This document shows, piece after piece, positions 43,618 to 52,050 of a stretch of DNA of 52,169 bases. The notes beneath the pieces were generated by a model. The model saw only the letters and a list, made by a program, of their open reading frames with translations. It ran no database searches and was not told where the DNA came from. A program made the position numbers and the translations under genes. Within the stretch, counting starts at the first letter, position 1. Every line of letters starts with the position of its first letter. The stretch is from Streptomyces sp. (GTDB lineage Bacteria > Actinomycetota > Actinomycetes > Streptomycetales > Streptomycetaceae), in assembly GCF_019510245.1 (NCBI RefSeq), contig NZ_JAEKKT010000156.1:1-52169 (forward strand). Reading direction: 5' to 3'.

Positions 43618-44142
43618 TCAGGAAGGCTGCTCGTCGCGGACGTCGAGGTGACCGGCACGGCACTCGCGGACCACTTCGGCCAATGCCCGTACCGCGGCCC
43701 GCACCTGCTCCCGGTCCTGCCCCTGGTCGACGACTTCCAGCGTCTCGGCCGCCGCCAGACGCACGGAAAGCGGCAGGTCGTCGATGGCGGCACACCGGTA
43801 CGCGACGGTGCGCCGGGACTCCCGCTCCACAGCACTGACCCCGCCGGCAGCCAGCGGGAAGGCGGCCGCCTCGTACAACATGATTCCCCACAGGACCGCG
43901 TCCGCTGAAGCCTCCGCGCGGCCGTCGCCCACGATCTGCTTCAGGAAGTCCTGCGTGTGCAGGCGGCACAGGGATATCGTGATCCTCGCTCCAAGGCACA
44001 CCATGGTCATGCTCGCGAGCATCCCGGCGCCGGCGCCCAGCCAGCCGCCCAGCCGGAGCCCGGCATAGCCCCCGGCTGATCCCGCACACGCGATCAGCAG
44101 CGTCAACGCCGCGAACAGACGGGTGCGGAGCGGGACTCTCAT
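43618..44142 (-). CDS. hypothetical membrane protein
   Basis: A 174-residue protein with two N-terminal hydrophobic segments (residues 7-30, LFAALTLLIACAGSAGGYAGLRL, and 33-53, LGAGAGMLASMTMVCLGARI) followed by a soluble helical domain. The chosen start is ATG 44142; an ATG at 44181 in the same frame would add 13 residues. I see no RBS strong enough to decide. No family is recognised. Confidence 0.6.
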   Translation of the reverse strand: MRVPLRTRLFAALTLLIACAGSAGGYAGLRLGGWLGAGAGMLASMTMVCLGARITISLCRLHTQDFLKQIVGDGRAEASADAVLWGIMLYEAAAFPLAAGGVSAVERESRRTVAYRCAAIDDLPLSVRLAAAETLEVVDQGQDREQVRAAVRALAEVVRECRAGHLDVRDEQPS

Positions 44143-44180
44143 GCCCACCAGTATGCCCGCCCAAGATGGGCAGGGCTCCA

Positions 44181-44792
44181 TCAGTGCCGCAGAGTGGCAG
44201 GCTCGAGGCCTGGCCCGGCGGTGTAGATCCCTGCCGGTGCCGCGGGCCAAGGCACTTCGCGGGGGCACGATCGGATCCGGTAGAGCACACACTGGCGAAG
44301 CGGCCCCTCGGGCACGCTCGGATCCTCGAAGTCGTCGGCCGGATCCCGGGTCATGCCGATCCGGCGCATCACTGCCTATGAACGAAGGTTGTGGACGGTC
44401 GTCGACGCCACCACTTCCGGCAGCCCGAGGGCCTCGAAGCCGAAAGCCAGGGCGGCCAGGGCGGCCTCGGTGGCGTAACCGTGACCCCACGCCGAACGCA
44501 TCAACCGCCAACCGATATCCACTCCCGCGAACGGCATGTCCCCGCCCACCTCGTCCAAGCCGGCACGGCCGATGAACTCACCAGTCTCCCGTGATTCGAG
44601 CGCCCACCACCCAAAACCTCGCTCGTCAAACTCAGCCTGCATGACTGCCACCGCGGCATCGCTTTGCTCCCGCGTCAGCAGTTCCCCCAGGTGTTCTCGG
44701 ACTTCAGGATCGGCATTCATAGCCGCCCACGGTTCGAGGTCGGACTCCCGCCACCGGCGGAGCAGAAGACGATCGGTTCGCAGCTCAGGCAT
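44181..44792 (-). pseudogene. GNAT (RimJ/RimL-type) acetyltransferase with in-frame TAG
   Basis: The first 138 codons encode a typical N-acetyltransferase start (RTDRLLLRRWRESDLEPWAAMN...GWRLMRSAWGHGYATEAA, the acetyl-CoA loop). The codon at 44376-44378 is TAG, between VHNLRS and AVMRRIGM. The same frame then continues with the usual C-terminal sequence (MTRDPADDF, GPLRQCVLYRI). CAG or GAG is expected at this position, so one transition explains the stop. Past the normal end the frame runs on for about 20 codons, so the original stop may also be lost. Either a real pseudogene or a base-call error. Confidence 0.8.
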
Positions 44793-44834
44793 ACCACCCA
44801 GCCAACCCGATCAAGACCAGGGTGTCGATCAGTT

Positions 44835-44990
44835 ATGTCGAGCCCTACGGCGCTCGTCCATGCCGGACCCACTGCGCAGATCCTCACGGCCTACACCACC
44901 CTGCGGAACACCATCGGCCTGCGGCGAAACTTGCTGGCACCAGCCCTCGCCCTCTGGGGTGTAGGCAGGGCCCTGAAGGCTGTCCCGTAG
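44835..44990 (+). other. possible small frame cut by the IS end
   Basis: From ATG 44835 a 51-codon frame encodes a protein-like sequence (ILTAYTTLRNTIGLRRNLLAPALALWGVGRALKAVP) whose last four residues and stop lie within the left terminal repeat of the IS element. This is what a gene truncated by insertion looks like, but no RBS or homologue is apparent and no continuation is seen on the other side. Confidence 0.25.
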
Positions 44991-44997
44991 CCCCTGG
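44976..44997 (+). repeat. left terminal inverted repeat of the IS5-like element
   Basis: AAGGCTGTCCCGTA followed by GCCCCTGG. It matches the reverse complement of 46213-46234 at 20 of 22 positions. Confidence 0.85.
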
Positions 44998-45071
44998 CTG
45001 GTGCAGACAGGGAGCCGCCGCCTGCGCTGGGCGCCACGGGCGTTGTCAGTGGGCGAGGGCACACTGCATGC

Positions 45072-45656
45072 ATGAGCGCCTCCTCAGCCATCGCAGCCGA
45101 TACCTCCCAAGCCTCCCCTGTCTGGGTGGCGTCGATGGGCGGCCCTTTGACAGTCGTCCCCGTTTCCGCCCTGGCTGCATGGCACGGCTGCACCGAGAGG
45201 GGGGTCATGGTGGGAGATGCCACCGCTCCAGACGACTACGACCGGGCCTGTGCGGTGGACGATCTGGCCGGTGTAATCACCGTTGGCGAGAACGGTCAGG
45301 CACTGGTGCTGGCGGACGAGCCGGCCACCAGCTGCTACCTGCCCGAGCGCAGAGCGTTCCTGCGGTGGCTTGCCGCCGACTCCGAGGCCGGGCTGAGGGC
45401 CGCGGCAGACGCTGTTCTCGCCGACCGGGCCACAGTGTGGGAGGAGTGCGGCACCTGGTTGTCGGACGGTCCGGCGGTGCTCATGGACTCCGCTGAAGCG
45501 GGATCCGAATTGGGCATTGAATATCCCGGCGGTGGTATGCCTGCCCAGGCATCGATCCCCTTGCCCGCCGGCCGCTGGAGGGTACGCGCCACCCACACCA
45601 AGGTGGACGGGGAGAACTGGGTCGGCCTGGTCCAACTCCTGCCCACCGATTCCTGA
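45072..45656 (+). CDS. Imm21-family immunity protein
   Basis: A 194-residue cytoplasmic protein with the Imm21 pattern: W18-xx-SMGGPL near the N-terminus, VVPVSALAAWHG, DYDRACAVDDLAGVI, the ALVLADEPATSCYLPE block and a C-terminal WRVRATHTKVDGENWVGLVQL. This family protects bacteria from polymorphic (Rhs/CDI-type) toxins of kin. No toxin gene is next to it, so it is an orphan that could defend against neighbours' toxins. ATG 45072 has GAGGG upstream. It lies within the terminal repeats of an IS element. Confidence 0.85.
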   Translation: MSASSAIAADTSQASPVWVASMGGPLTVVPVSALAAWHGCTERGVMVGDATAPDDYDRACAVDDLAGVITVGENGQALVLADEPATSCYLPERRAFLRWLAADSEAGLRAAADAVLADRATVWEECGTWLSDGPAVLMDSAEAGSELGIEYPGGGMPAQASIPLPAGRWRVRATHTKVDGENWVGLVQLLPTDS

Positions 45657-45664
45657 ACGGTCGG

Positions 45665-46190
45665 GTGCGGTCAGGCCCGCCGCGCAATGTTGTTGCAGAC
45701 GAGCAATGCCGAGCCCGGTCCCGCGGTAGCCACCGTCAGCGATGGTGGTGACGCGGTCGACCATGGCCTTTGCACCCCATGCTTCCCATGCGATCTGGTG
45801 ATTGGTGAAGTAACGGTAGTTCGTGGTCTGTTGGGCAATGGTGCGGTCGCGGGTGGGCACCAAAGTGCCGTCCACGACCAGAACGGTGCCCCTGCGAAAC
45901 CGCTGGCGCGCCTTGAGTGCGAGCAGCGGGCCGGTGCAGAGGACAATCCGAGCGGCTGCAGATTTCGACACCCCGAACAGCAGTCTAACTTTCGTCACGT
46001 GGGGTTTGTGTGCCAGTACGCGACCACCAGTCGCCCGGCCCTCCAGCGGCAGCGGCCACGGCCGCCCCGGACGGGATGAACCCGCCGCCTCCGGAAGCAG
46101 CACCGTGACCGACGCACGGAAGGACCGAGGGGACAGTCCCGTAAACGGAGCTGTCCAAGAGAGATCAGACGCCGTGATCGCACCAGCCAC
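45665..46190 (-). pseudogene. IS5-family transposase, frameshifted and internally deleted
   Basis: From GTG 46190 the N-terminus reads ITASDLSWTAPFTGLSP and RPWPLPLEG, then the frame is lost (VVAYWHTNPT appears in another frame) and regained at LLFGVSKSAA. The first catalytic Asp (VVDGTLVPTRD) and second Asp (IADGGYRGTG) remain. The sequence between NYRYFTNHQ and AWEAWGAKA, and that between YRGTGL and GIARL, is missing relative to intact family members; the second gap removes the catalytic Glu region (VEHTFAR in intact copies). The enzyme must be inactive. Confidence 0.85.
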
Positions 46191-46212
46191 AACAAGATCG
46201 ACTCACTCGTGA

Positions 46213-46234
46213 CCAGCGGTTACGGGACAGCCTT
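46213..46234 (-). repeat. right terminal inverted repeat of the IS5-like element
   Basis: Reverse complement reads AAGGCTGTCCCGTA then ACCGCTGG, matching the left repeat except at two positions. ACAGCC-TTTA-GGCTGT at 46227-46242 forms a further small palindrome across the element boundary. Confidence 0.85.
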
Positions 46235-46240
46235 TAGGCT

Positions 46241-46804
46241 GTGGCCATGCTCCTGGTTCACGACGGGGAAACCACCGCTGCCGCACCCCAGCCACGTACT
46301 GGCGGCGTCCCACTTGTCCCCGGCGGATTTCTCTGGCCGACGTGCCGGGAGTGCGGCGGGGCCATGCAGTTTCTCGCGCATCTGCCCCTGCAGGTCGGCA
46401 TCGTTTCGGTGTTCTTCTGCCAGAACGATCCCGGCATGTGCGATGACTGGGATGCCACCGCGGGTGGCAATCGTGCCTTCCTGTTCAACATCAACGGCAA
46501 CCTTGCCCAGGCCGCTGTTCCCGCCGAGCACGAGACGCTCCTTGGCGCGATTACCGCGCTGCGGCTCCACCCGGCTGACGTACCCACAGAGGAACGGGTG
46601 CTGGGACGGGTGGGCGGCGAGCCTGGTTGGCTCCAGGGTGACGAGACGCCCGACTGTCCTTCGTGCACGACCGCTATGGCGTTTACGGCCGAGCTACAAG
46701 AGGGCTATGACTTCGCCGCCTCGGCGAACTTCGGTGGTGGGGGCCGCGGCTATGTCTTCACCTGCCGACCCTGCGACGAGGCCGCGTTCCTCTGGCAACG
46801 CTGA
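46241..46804 (+). CDS. DUF1963/YwqG-like protein
   Basis: A protein of 187 residues from GTG 46241, or 185 from ATG 46247; neither has a clear RBS because the IS ends only a few bases upstream. The pattern GGVPLVPGGFLWPTCRECGGAMQFLAHLPL is typical of DUF1963 (YwqG) proteins, several of which act as immunity proteins in toxin loci. Cys pairs CREC, CPSC and CRPC, with another CxnC in FFCQNDPGMC, may bind zinc. If the IS separated it from its promoter, expression may be low or driven from the element. Confidence 0.72.
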   Translation: MAMLLVHDGETTAAAPQPRTGGVPLVPGGFLWPTCRECGGAMQFLAHLPLQVGIVSVFFCQNDPGMCDDWDATAGGNRAFLFNINGNLAQAAVPAEHETLLGAITALRLHPADVPTEERVLGRVGGEPGWLQGDETPDCPSCTTAMAFTAELQEGYDFAASANFGGGGRGYVFTCRPCDEAAFLWQR

Positions 46805-47443
46805 CCCCCGATGCCCTCTGGAAGTCGCGCCCGCAGCCAGAGCCGGATTGCTGCTGCGACAGGGACAGCGCCGTGGAATACGTAGGCCCTCTTGCCGTAC
46901 CTCGTCGCGACGGCTCGGCAGTTCCCAAAGCCTGTTGATTGTCCGCTCCATTTCGTTCCTTGCGCTTGTAGATCGTCTTGTCCGGTGTTGATGCCTCAGA
47001 TCTCCTGTCGGCGCCGGTCGTAGCGTGATGTGGGCGTGAGCTCGCTGGTCGACCATCACGGCGGCTGTTCTCCACCGCGCCGATGTCACAGGTCACGGCC
47101 GTCTTGCCGGACGTCGGCCGTCTTGTCGGACGTAGGCCGTCGTGTCGGACGTAGGCCGTCGTGTCGTCTTCACCGCGCGGCCTGACGAAGCCGGTCGTGC
47201 GGGATCCTGCGTCCAGTGCAACGCGCTCTGGCGGAGAGTGGGTTTCCCTGTCTCCGGCCTTTGACCCGCGTGGCTGGCATACGTGGTCAGGCTGTGCACG
47301 CTGAGCAGTGGCGTCCCGGCGGTGATCTCCTTGACCGCGCTGCGCCCGCAGGCTCCGGCCCGGCTCGGCCCCGCGGGCGCATGATGCGACGGCGGTGCCG
47401 AGCCGGCCGGTGCAGGGGCGCCTGCGGTGCACGGGCACCTGTC
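46805..47443. other. intergenic region with a short tandem repeat
   Basis: Apart from the 19-bp repeat array at 47097-47172, I see no element in this 640-bp stretch. Open frames on the minus strand are low-complexity shadows. Confidence 0.4.
47097..47172. repeat. 19-bp tandem repeat, about 3.6 copies
   Basis: Units begin GGCCGTCTTG or GGCCGTCGTG and end CGGACGT[C/A]: 47097-47115, 47116-47134, 47135-47153 and a diverged 47154-47172. Units 2 and 3 differ at one base, so expansion is recent. Confidence 0.8.
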
Positions 47444-47770
47444 TCACATCCCTTGTGTCTGCCGCCCCTCGAGTTCCCGCCTGGCGGCAAGCGCCATCGC
47501 CATCACCTTGGTTCGGTAGGGGTTCGTGGTGTCCAGGGCCGACGCCACCGCCACCGCCTCGTCCAACAGCGCCAGCCGCTGCTCGGGCAGCTCCTGCACC
47601 AGCAGCGACGCGCTGGCCTCCACCAGGACGTACGCCAGCTTCGACCCGTACACCTCCGGCTGGACCTGCGTCAGCAGGCGGTAGATCCGCAACCCCTCGG
47701 TGCCGCGCACCACCCGCCGGTTGGCACTGAGCAGCTCGACCCTCGCCCGCATGACCATGTCCTGATCCAT
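47444..47770 (-). CDS. conserved hypothetical helical protein
   Basis: A 108-residue soluble, alpha-helical protein (YRLLTQVQPEVYGSKLAYVLVEASASLLV, LLDEAVAVASALD). ATG 47770 follows GGAGGGG at 5 bases, a strong RBS, and codon composition is normal, so it is very likely expressed. It resembles tetratricopeptide-like helical hairpins, but I do not recognise a named family. The neighbours on both sides are non-coding. Confidence 0.68.
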   Translation of the reverse strand: MDQDMVMRARVELLSANRRVVRGTEGLRIYRLLTQVQPEVYGSKLAYVLVEASASLLVQELPEQRLALLDEAVAVASALDTTNPYRTKVMAMALAARRELEGRQTQGM

Positions 47771-48305
47771 CGATCCCCCTCCATTCCCTCACCCCCGCCT
47801 GCGCCCGTCCCACGACGAGACAGCACGACGAACGCGTCGACACCGGGGAACGGATGCCGACACGGACGTCGGAGAGTGGATGACGACGAGTCTGCGGGCA
47901 GGCCACCACCTGGGACAAGCCTGAACGAACGTGTGCTCAGTCCTACCTCAAACCACGTCCGAGCAGGCATGATGGACCTGACACTCACTCAAACCCCTGC
48001 CGGAGACCGCGGACGGCGCCAGACCTGCCCGACTCGGTCGGTTCGGGAACTCCGGGGACGCGCTGTTGCCCGTGGTGGGGGGCAGGGTGACTGGTCATGA
48101 CGACACCTGCGGCACTGCGGCGTCGTCGCGGTCAACGACCTCAGCTGCAGGGGTGAGAACCGCCTCGAGGTCATCGAAAGGGACACCGACGTGGACTGAC
48201 CATCGGCCACGTTCACAGCGAGGCAACGGGGCGTGTGCACAGCCGTGTTCGCCGCCCCGACGGGAACGCAGCCGACGGGCCCCACCGTCCGGCGGGCGTC
48301 TCGGA
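47771..48305. other. intergenic region, nothing recognised
   Basis: No frame in this stretch shows a credible start, RBS or protein-like composition. It contains the upstream region of the helical protein gene and the downstream flank of folE. Confidence 0.4.
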
Positions 48306-48906
48306 TCAGCGCACCAGGATCAGGCTCATGGCCTCCGCTCGCGTCGCCGCTCTGCGCAGCTGTCCGCGTACGGCTGATGTCGTCGTGCGTGCACCGGGCT
48401 TGCGGATGCCACGGGCCGACATGCACATGTGTTCCGCTTCCACGATCGCGCCGCGGGCGTCGAGTATGCGCATCAGGGCATCGGCGATCTGTCCGGTGAG
48501 CCGTTCCTGGACCTGGAAGCGGCGCGCGTACACCTCCACCAGGCGGGCCAGTTTGGACAGCCCGGTGACCCTGCCGTGCGCGGCGGGGATGTAGCCGACG
48601 TGGGCCGTGCCGCTGGAACGGCAGGAGATGGTGCTCGCAGAGGCTGACGATTTCTATGTCCTTGACCAGGACCATTTCGTCGTGGCTGAGTTCGAAGGTC
48701 GTGGTCAGGACGTCCTCGGGCTGCTGCCACTGGCCGCCGAGGAGTTCCCGGTAGGCCGGTGCCACCCGTGCCGGTGTCGCGCGCAGTCCTTCGCGGTCCG
48801 GGTCCTCGCCGACGGCGAGCAGCAGTTCGCGGACGGCGTTCTCGGCCCGTCGGGCGTCGAACTCGCCGGCGCGCGTGCCGATGGGTGGCGTTGCGAGGTC
48901 GGTCAT
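48306..48906 (-). pseudogene. folE: GTP cyclohydrolase I, frameshifted
   Basis: FolE makes dihydroneopterin triphosphate, the first step to folate. From ATG 48906 the protein reads normally through ATPARVAPAYRELL and SLCEHHLLPF (zinc Cys and His), then shifts. The correct continuation, TAHVGYIPAAHGRVTGLSKLARLVE-type sequence, EVYARRFQVQERLTGQIADAL and AEHMCMSARGIRKPG (second zinc Cys), is in another frame and ends at 48306. Removing one base at 48613 restores a full protein of about 199 residues. A second housekeeping folE probably exists elsewhere. The neighbouring O-demethylase needs tetrahydrofolate, which explains the pairing. Confidence 0.88.
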
Positions 48907-49050
48907 GGGTGTTCTCGTCTCTCCGGTCGGGTCCGTGACGTGGGAAGGTCTGCCGCGTTGCACCGCGGACCTGCGGGGACGGATCACCTGGCGCCTGGGA
49001 TCGCCCGCCAGGTGATCTGTCCCCGTGTGCACGGCGGTCGGGGGGTGCGG

Positions 49051-50396
49051 TCAGCTCTTGTCGCCGGCGAAGGGCCTGCGGGAGACGTGGCGCGGATCTT
49101 CGTCTGGGAGTGCCGCTCGACGGTGGGGTTGGCGGAGCCGCCGTTCGGCTCGCCCCACACCAGCTCGACCTCCTGGCCGTAGGTGAGTTCGTCCTCGTCG
49201 ATCAAGCAGACAGAGATCCAGCCGCGGACGTTGGCGGTGTAGCTGCACAGCGTCGATATGCCGATGAGACGGCCGTCGCGCTCGATGCGGTCGAACTGCG
49301 AGGCCGCGTAGAAGGCAGCGGGCATCTCGATGTGCTTGAAACGCCGCTCGCCCTGCTCGTACTGGCTGGCGAAGACGCGTGCGACGTCGTCGCGGTGCCA
49401 GGACAGCCACGCCTTCCTGCGGTGCTTCCGGCCGCGCAGCGCCTCCAGGGCCTCACGGCCGATGAAGTCGTGGTCGAACTTGAGGATGTGGCCGTAGCCG
49501 AGGTCCCAGGGGGAGACGTAGTAGTCCTCGACCCGGTCGGAGACGAAGCTGCCGCCGAGGGAGAGGTTGGCTTCGAAGCTCCTGGCGTTCGCCCACTGCC
49601 GGTAGGGCTTCATCGCGTCTCCGCAGTAGACCGCTGGGACGGTGTTGGCGATCCAGCCGGACTCCGTGGCCACCGACGCGTAGGCGCGGCCGCCGACCTG
49701 GCGGACCCCGAAGGACTCGCCGGCTTCCAGGATGGTGTCGCGGACGTCGGCGATGTGTTCGTAGGGGCCGAAGAACTCCAGGCCGGGGAAGCCGGACATA
49801 CGGTGGTTGAGAGCCGTGACCTCGTGCTTTCCGATGCGGAACCTCCCCATCGAGAAGAACGGGATGTCGGGCATGGGGCCGCCGTTGACCTGCTCGAAGA
49901 TGGCCGCCGCGTGCGGGCCCTGGAGCTGGAGGCGGAAGAACTCGCGGCCGTCCGGGTTCTGCGCCGTGCGCTCGTCGCGGCGCAGGGTTACGTCGTACCC
50001 GCCGGTCTCGGCGTGGAACTGGACCCAGTTCAGGGCGGGTGGCCGTCCGACGAGCCGGACCAGGTTGTCGGCCAGGCAGAACAGGATGCAGTCGCCGACC
50101 ATGTACCCGTCGTAGTTGACGGCGATGAACTGCTTGGCCTTCATCGGGCCGAAACCGGCGAAGGTGTTGGCGCCGACGTCCGACAGCAACCGGTAGCAGT
50201 CCGGACCTTCGACCGTCAGGTCGGTCATGTGGTGGGACAGGTCCATCAGGGCCGCCGAGGTGCGCCAAGGCTCCTGCTCGTCACGTCAGTTGGTGAACTC
50301 GGCCCGGATCGGGAAGGGACAGGCGCCGGAGCGGCCGCTGCGCAGGAGGGCCAGCGCGCTTCCGCTCGCCTGGATCTGGTCTTCGAGGTGTGCCAT
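49051..50396 (-). pseudogene. LigM-type tetrahydrofolate-dependent aryl O-demethylase, damaged
   Basis: The gene encodes a GcvT-fold protein that moves methyl groups from vanillate- or syringate-type aromatics to tetrahydrofolate. The length and motifs (NWVQFHAETGGYDV, GGSFVSDRVEDYYVSP, GYGHILKFDHDFIGR, VWGEPNGG) follow LigM/DesA. It starts at ATG 50396 (MAHLEDQIQ), but codon 50286-50288 is TGA where relatives have Trp in F-[ST]-N-W-R-x-EQ. Near 49086 one base is missing, after which the natural end (VSRRPFAGDKS) lies in another frame, stopping at 49051. With both repaired the protein is about 448 residues. Confidence 0.85.
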
Positions 50397-50535
50397 CGGG
50401 TTCTAGGGGACCCCTGGCCACCGACTCGTCGCGGCCCGGACCGCGTCGGCGCACGCGAAAGCCGCGGTATCCAGGTGGTCGGCTCCGGAAGTCCTTCGGG
50501 GGTTGACTCCGGAGCCGGTGCTGGGGACTTCGCTG

Positions 50536-52050
50536 TCAGCTGGTGATGAAGTCCGCCATCATCGCCATGTCTTCGTGTTCGAGGTTGTGGCAGTGCAGCA
50601 GGAACCGGCCGGCGTACTCGGTGAATTTGACGATTACCTCGGCGGATTGAGCGGGGTAGAGGTCGAGGGTGTCTTTCCAGCCCTGGTCGTAGGGGCCGGG
50701 CGCGCTGCCGTTCCGGGCAAGGACCTGGAAGTGGTCGAGGTGGACGTGGATGGGGTGGTGCAGGTCGGTGACGAAGCGCCAGATTTCGGTCTGACCGAGT
50801 CGAGGGTGAGCCAGTGGGTGGGCCGGGTCGTAGCGGCGGGAGTTTATGGTCCAGGCCTGGGAACCGGGCCGGTTCTGGAACAGGAAGTCCCGTATAACTG
50901 CGGCGGTGCGCCGGTCCGGCGTGGGAACGGCGGCCAGAGAGGCGGGAATCATCGCGTCGTCGCTGGTTCCCGTGGCCGAGCCGGAGACGTCGAATCGCAT
51001 GACGTGCGTGGTGGCACCCGAGCCGAGGGCGTTGCGCAGGTGGATGCGCGTGCCGGGCGGGAAGCGGGCGAAGTCGATGACGACGTCGAACCGTTCGGCT
51101 GGGGCCAGCTCGATCGCGTCGTGGACGATCGGGGCTGAGAGCAGGCCCCCGTCGCTGCCGATCTGGACGAGTCCGGCTCCACCCGGAGGGGGCGGGTCCA
51201 GGACGAGCCGGTAGCGACGAGCGTTGGAGGCGTTGAGCAACCGCAGCCGGTACTTGCGCCGCTCGACGCTCATCACAGGCCACGGCGCGCCGTTGACCAG
51301 GATGACGTCGCCGAGGACGCCGTTCATGTAGGCGGTCTGAACGCCGGGTGCCGAGGTCAACGCGGGGTCGGCGGCGGGATAGTGGAGTCGGCCGGCGGCG
51401 TCGAAGGACCGGTCCGCGATCATGATCGGCACGTCGCGCTCCCCTTTGGGCAGTGGCAGCGCATCCTCCTCGGCGTCACGGACGAGATGGAAGCCGGCCA
51501 GGCCGTACCAGACGCCGGCGCCGGTGAACCCCATCCGGTGGTCGTGGTACCAGAGCGTGGCTGCGCGCTGGTTCATCGGGTAGGTGTAGTCGCGGCTGCC
51601 GGAGGTAGCGGCGCCCGTGAGGACGGGCATCTCCGGCATGGACGGCATCGGCGTGCCGGAACCCGGTGGCAGCGGTGAGCCGGTCGGCAGGATCAGGTCA
51701 GTGGGGTAGCCGTCGCTCTCATGCGGCGTGTGCCCGCCGTGCAGGTGGACGACGACAGGGTGTGGCAGGCGGTTGACGTGGCGCACCACGGTGCGGCGTC
51801 CGGAGCGCGAGGTGATCGTCGGGCCGGGGAAGGTCCCCTGGTAGGTCCAGGCGGGTGTGCGGACTCCGTCGAAGACGGCGATGTCGCCGATCCGCTGGGT
51901 GATCTCGTAATAGTCGGTGGTGGCGTCACTGCGGATCGGTGCCATTACCGGCGGGATCGGCAGTGGCATCTGATAGGGGGTCGGCAGTGGACGGCCGCTG
52001 CGCAGCAATGTGCCCGGCTCGCCCTGGCTAAGCCTCGATCCACCGGGCAA
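50536..52050 (-). CDS. multicopper oxidase (CotA/bilirubin-oxidase-like)
   Basis: A laccase-like protein of about 504 residues with all four copper-binding segments: HLHGGH, WYHDH, HPIHVHLDHF and HCHNLEHEDMAMM; the last holds the T1 Cys-His and axial Met. It would oxidise phenols or metal ions with reduction of oxygen to water. No signal peptide is seen. The frame opens with TTG 52050; no ATG or GTG lies upstream before the in-frame TAG about 70 bases away, so the start is unsure and the N-terminus may be altered. The LigM-like and folE genes follow on the same strand, suggesting aromatic (lignin-derived) substrates. Confidence 0.85.
   Translation of the reverse strand: MPGGSRLSQGEPGTLLRSGRPLPTPYQMPLPIPPVMAPIRSDATTDYYEITQRIGDIAVFDGVRTPAWTYQGTFPGPTITSRSGRRTVVRHVNRLPHPVVVHLHGGHTPHESDGYPTDLILPTGSPLPPGSGTPMPSMPEMPVLTGAATSGSRDYTYPMNQRAATLWYHDHRMGFTGAGVWYGLAGFHLVRDAEEDALPLPKGERDVPIMIADRSFDAAGRLHYPAADPALTSAPGVQTAYMNGVLGDVILVNGAPWPVMSVERRKYRLRLLNASNARRYRLVLDPPPPGGAGLVQIGSDGGLLSAPIVHDAIELAPAERFDVVIDFARFPPGTRIHLRNALGSGATTHVMRFDVSGSATGTSDDAMIPASLAAVPTPDRRTAAVIRDFLFQNRPGSQAWTINSRRYDPAHPLAHPRLGQTEIWRFVTDLHHPIHVHLDHFQVLARNGSAPGPYDQGWKDTLDLYPAQSAEVIVKFTEYAGRFLLHCHNLEHEDMAMMADFITS

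Larger units (their letters stand above)
44978..46232. mobile_element. IS5-like element carrying an Imm21 gene
   Basis: Inverted repeats at 44976-44997 and 46213-46234 enclose about 1.25 kb. Inside are an intact Imm21 immunity gene (plus strand) and the ruined transposase (minus strand), converging 9 bp apart. Ordinary elements of this type are shorter and hold only the transposase. No obvious target duplication is seen (CTGA/TTTA flanks). The transposase lacks its last catalytic Glu region, so movement would require a partner element. Confidence 0.72.

Noticed and set aside
46227..46242. ACAGCC-TTTA-GGCTGT palindrome as a second IS end
   Set aside because: Beyond GGCTGT the sequence does not continue as the terminal repeat, so six matching bases may be chance.
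47097..47172. CRISPR array
   Set aside because: Units are contiguous without spacers; it is a simple tandem repeat.
46758..47918. 386-codon minus-strand frame across the repeat array
   Set aside because: Composition is low-complexity Gly/Arg and it runs through the helical protein gene in another frame.
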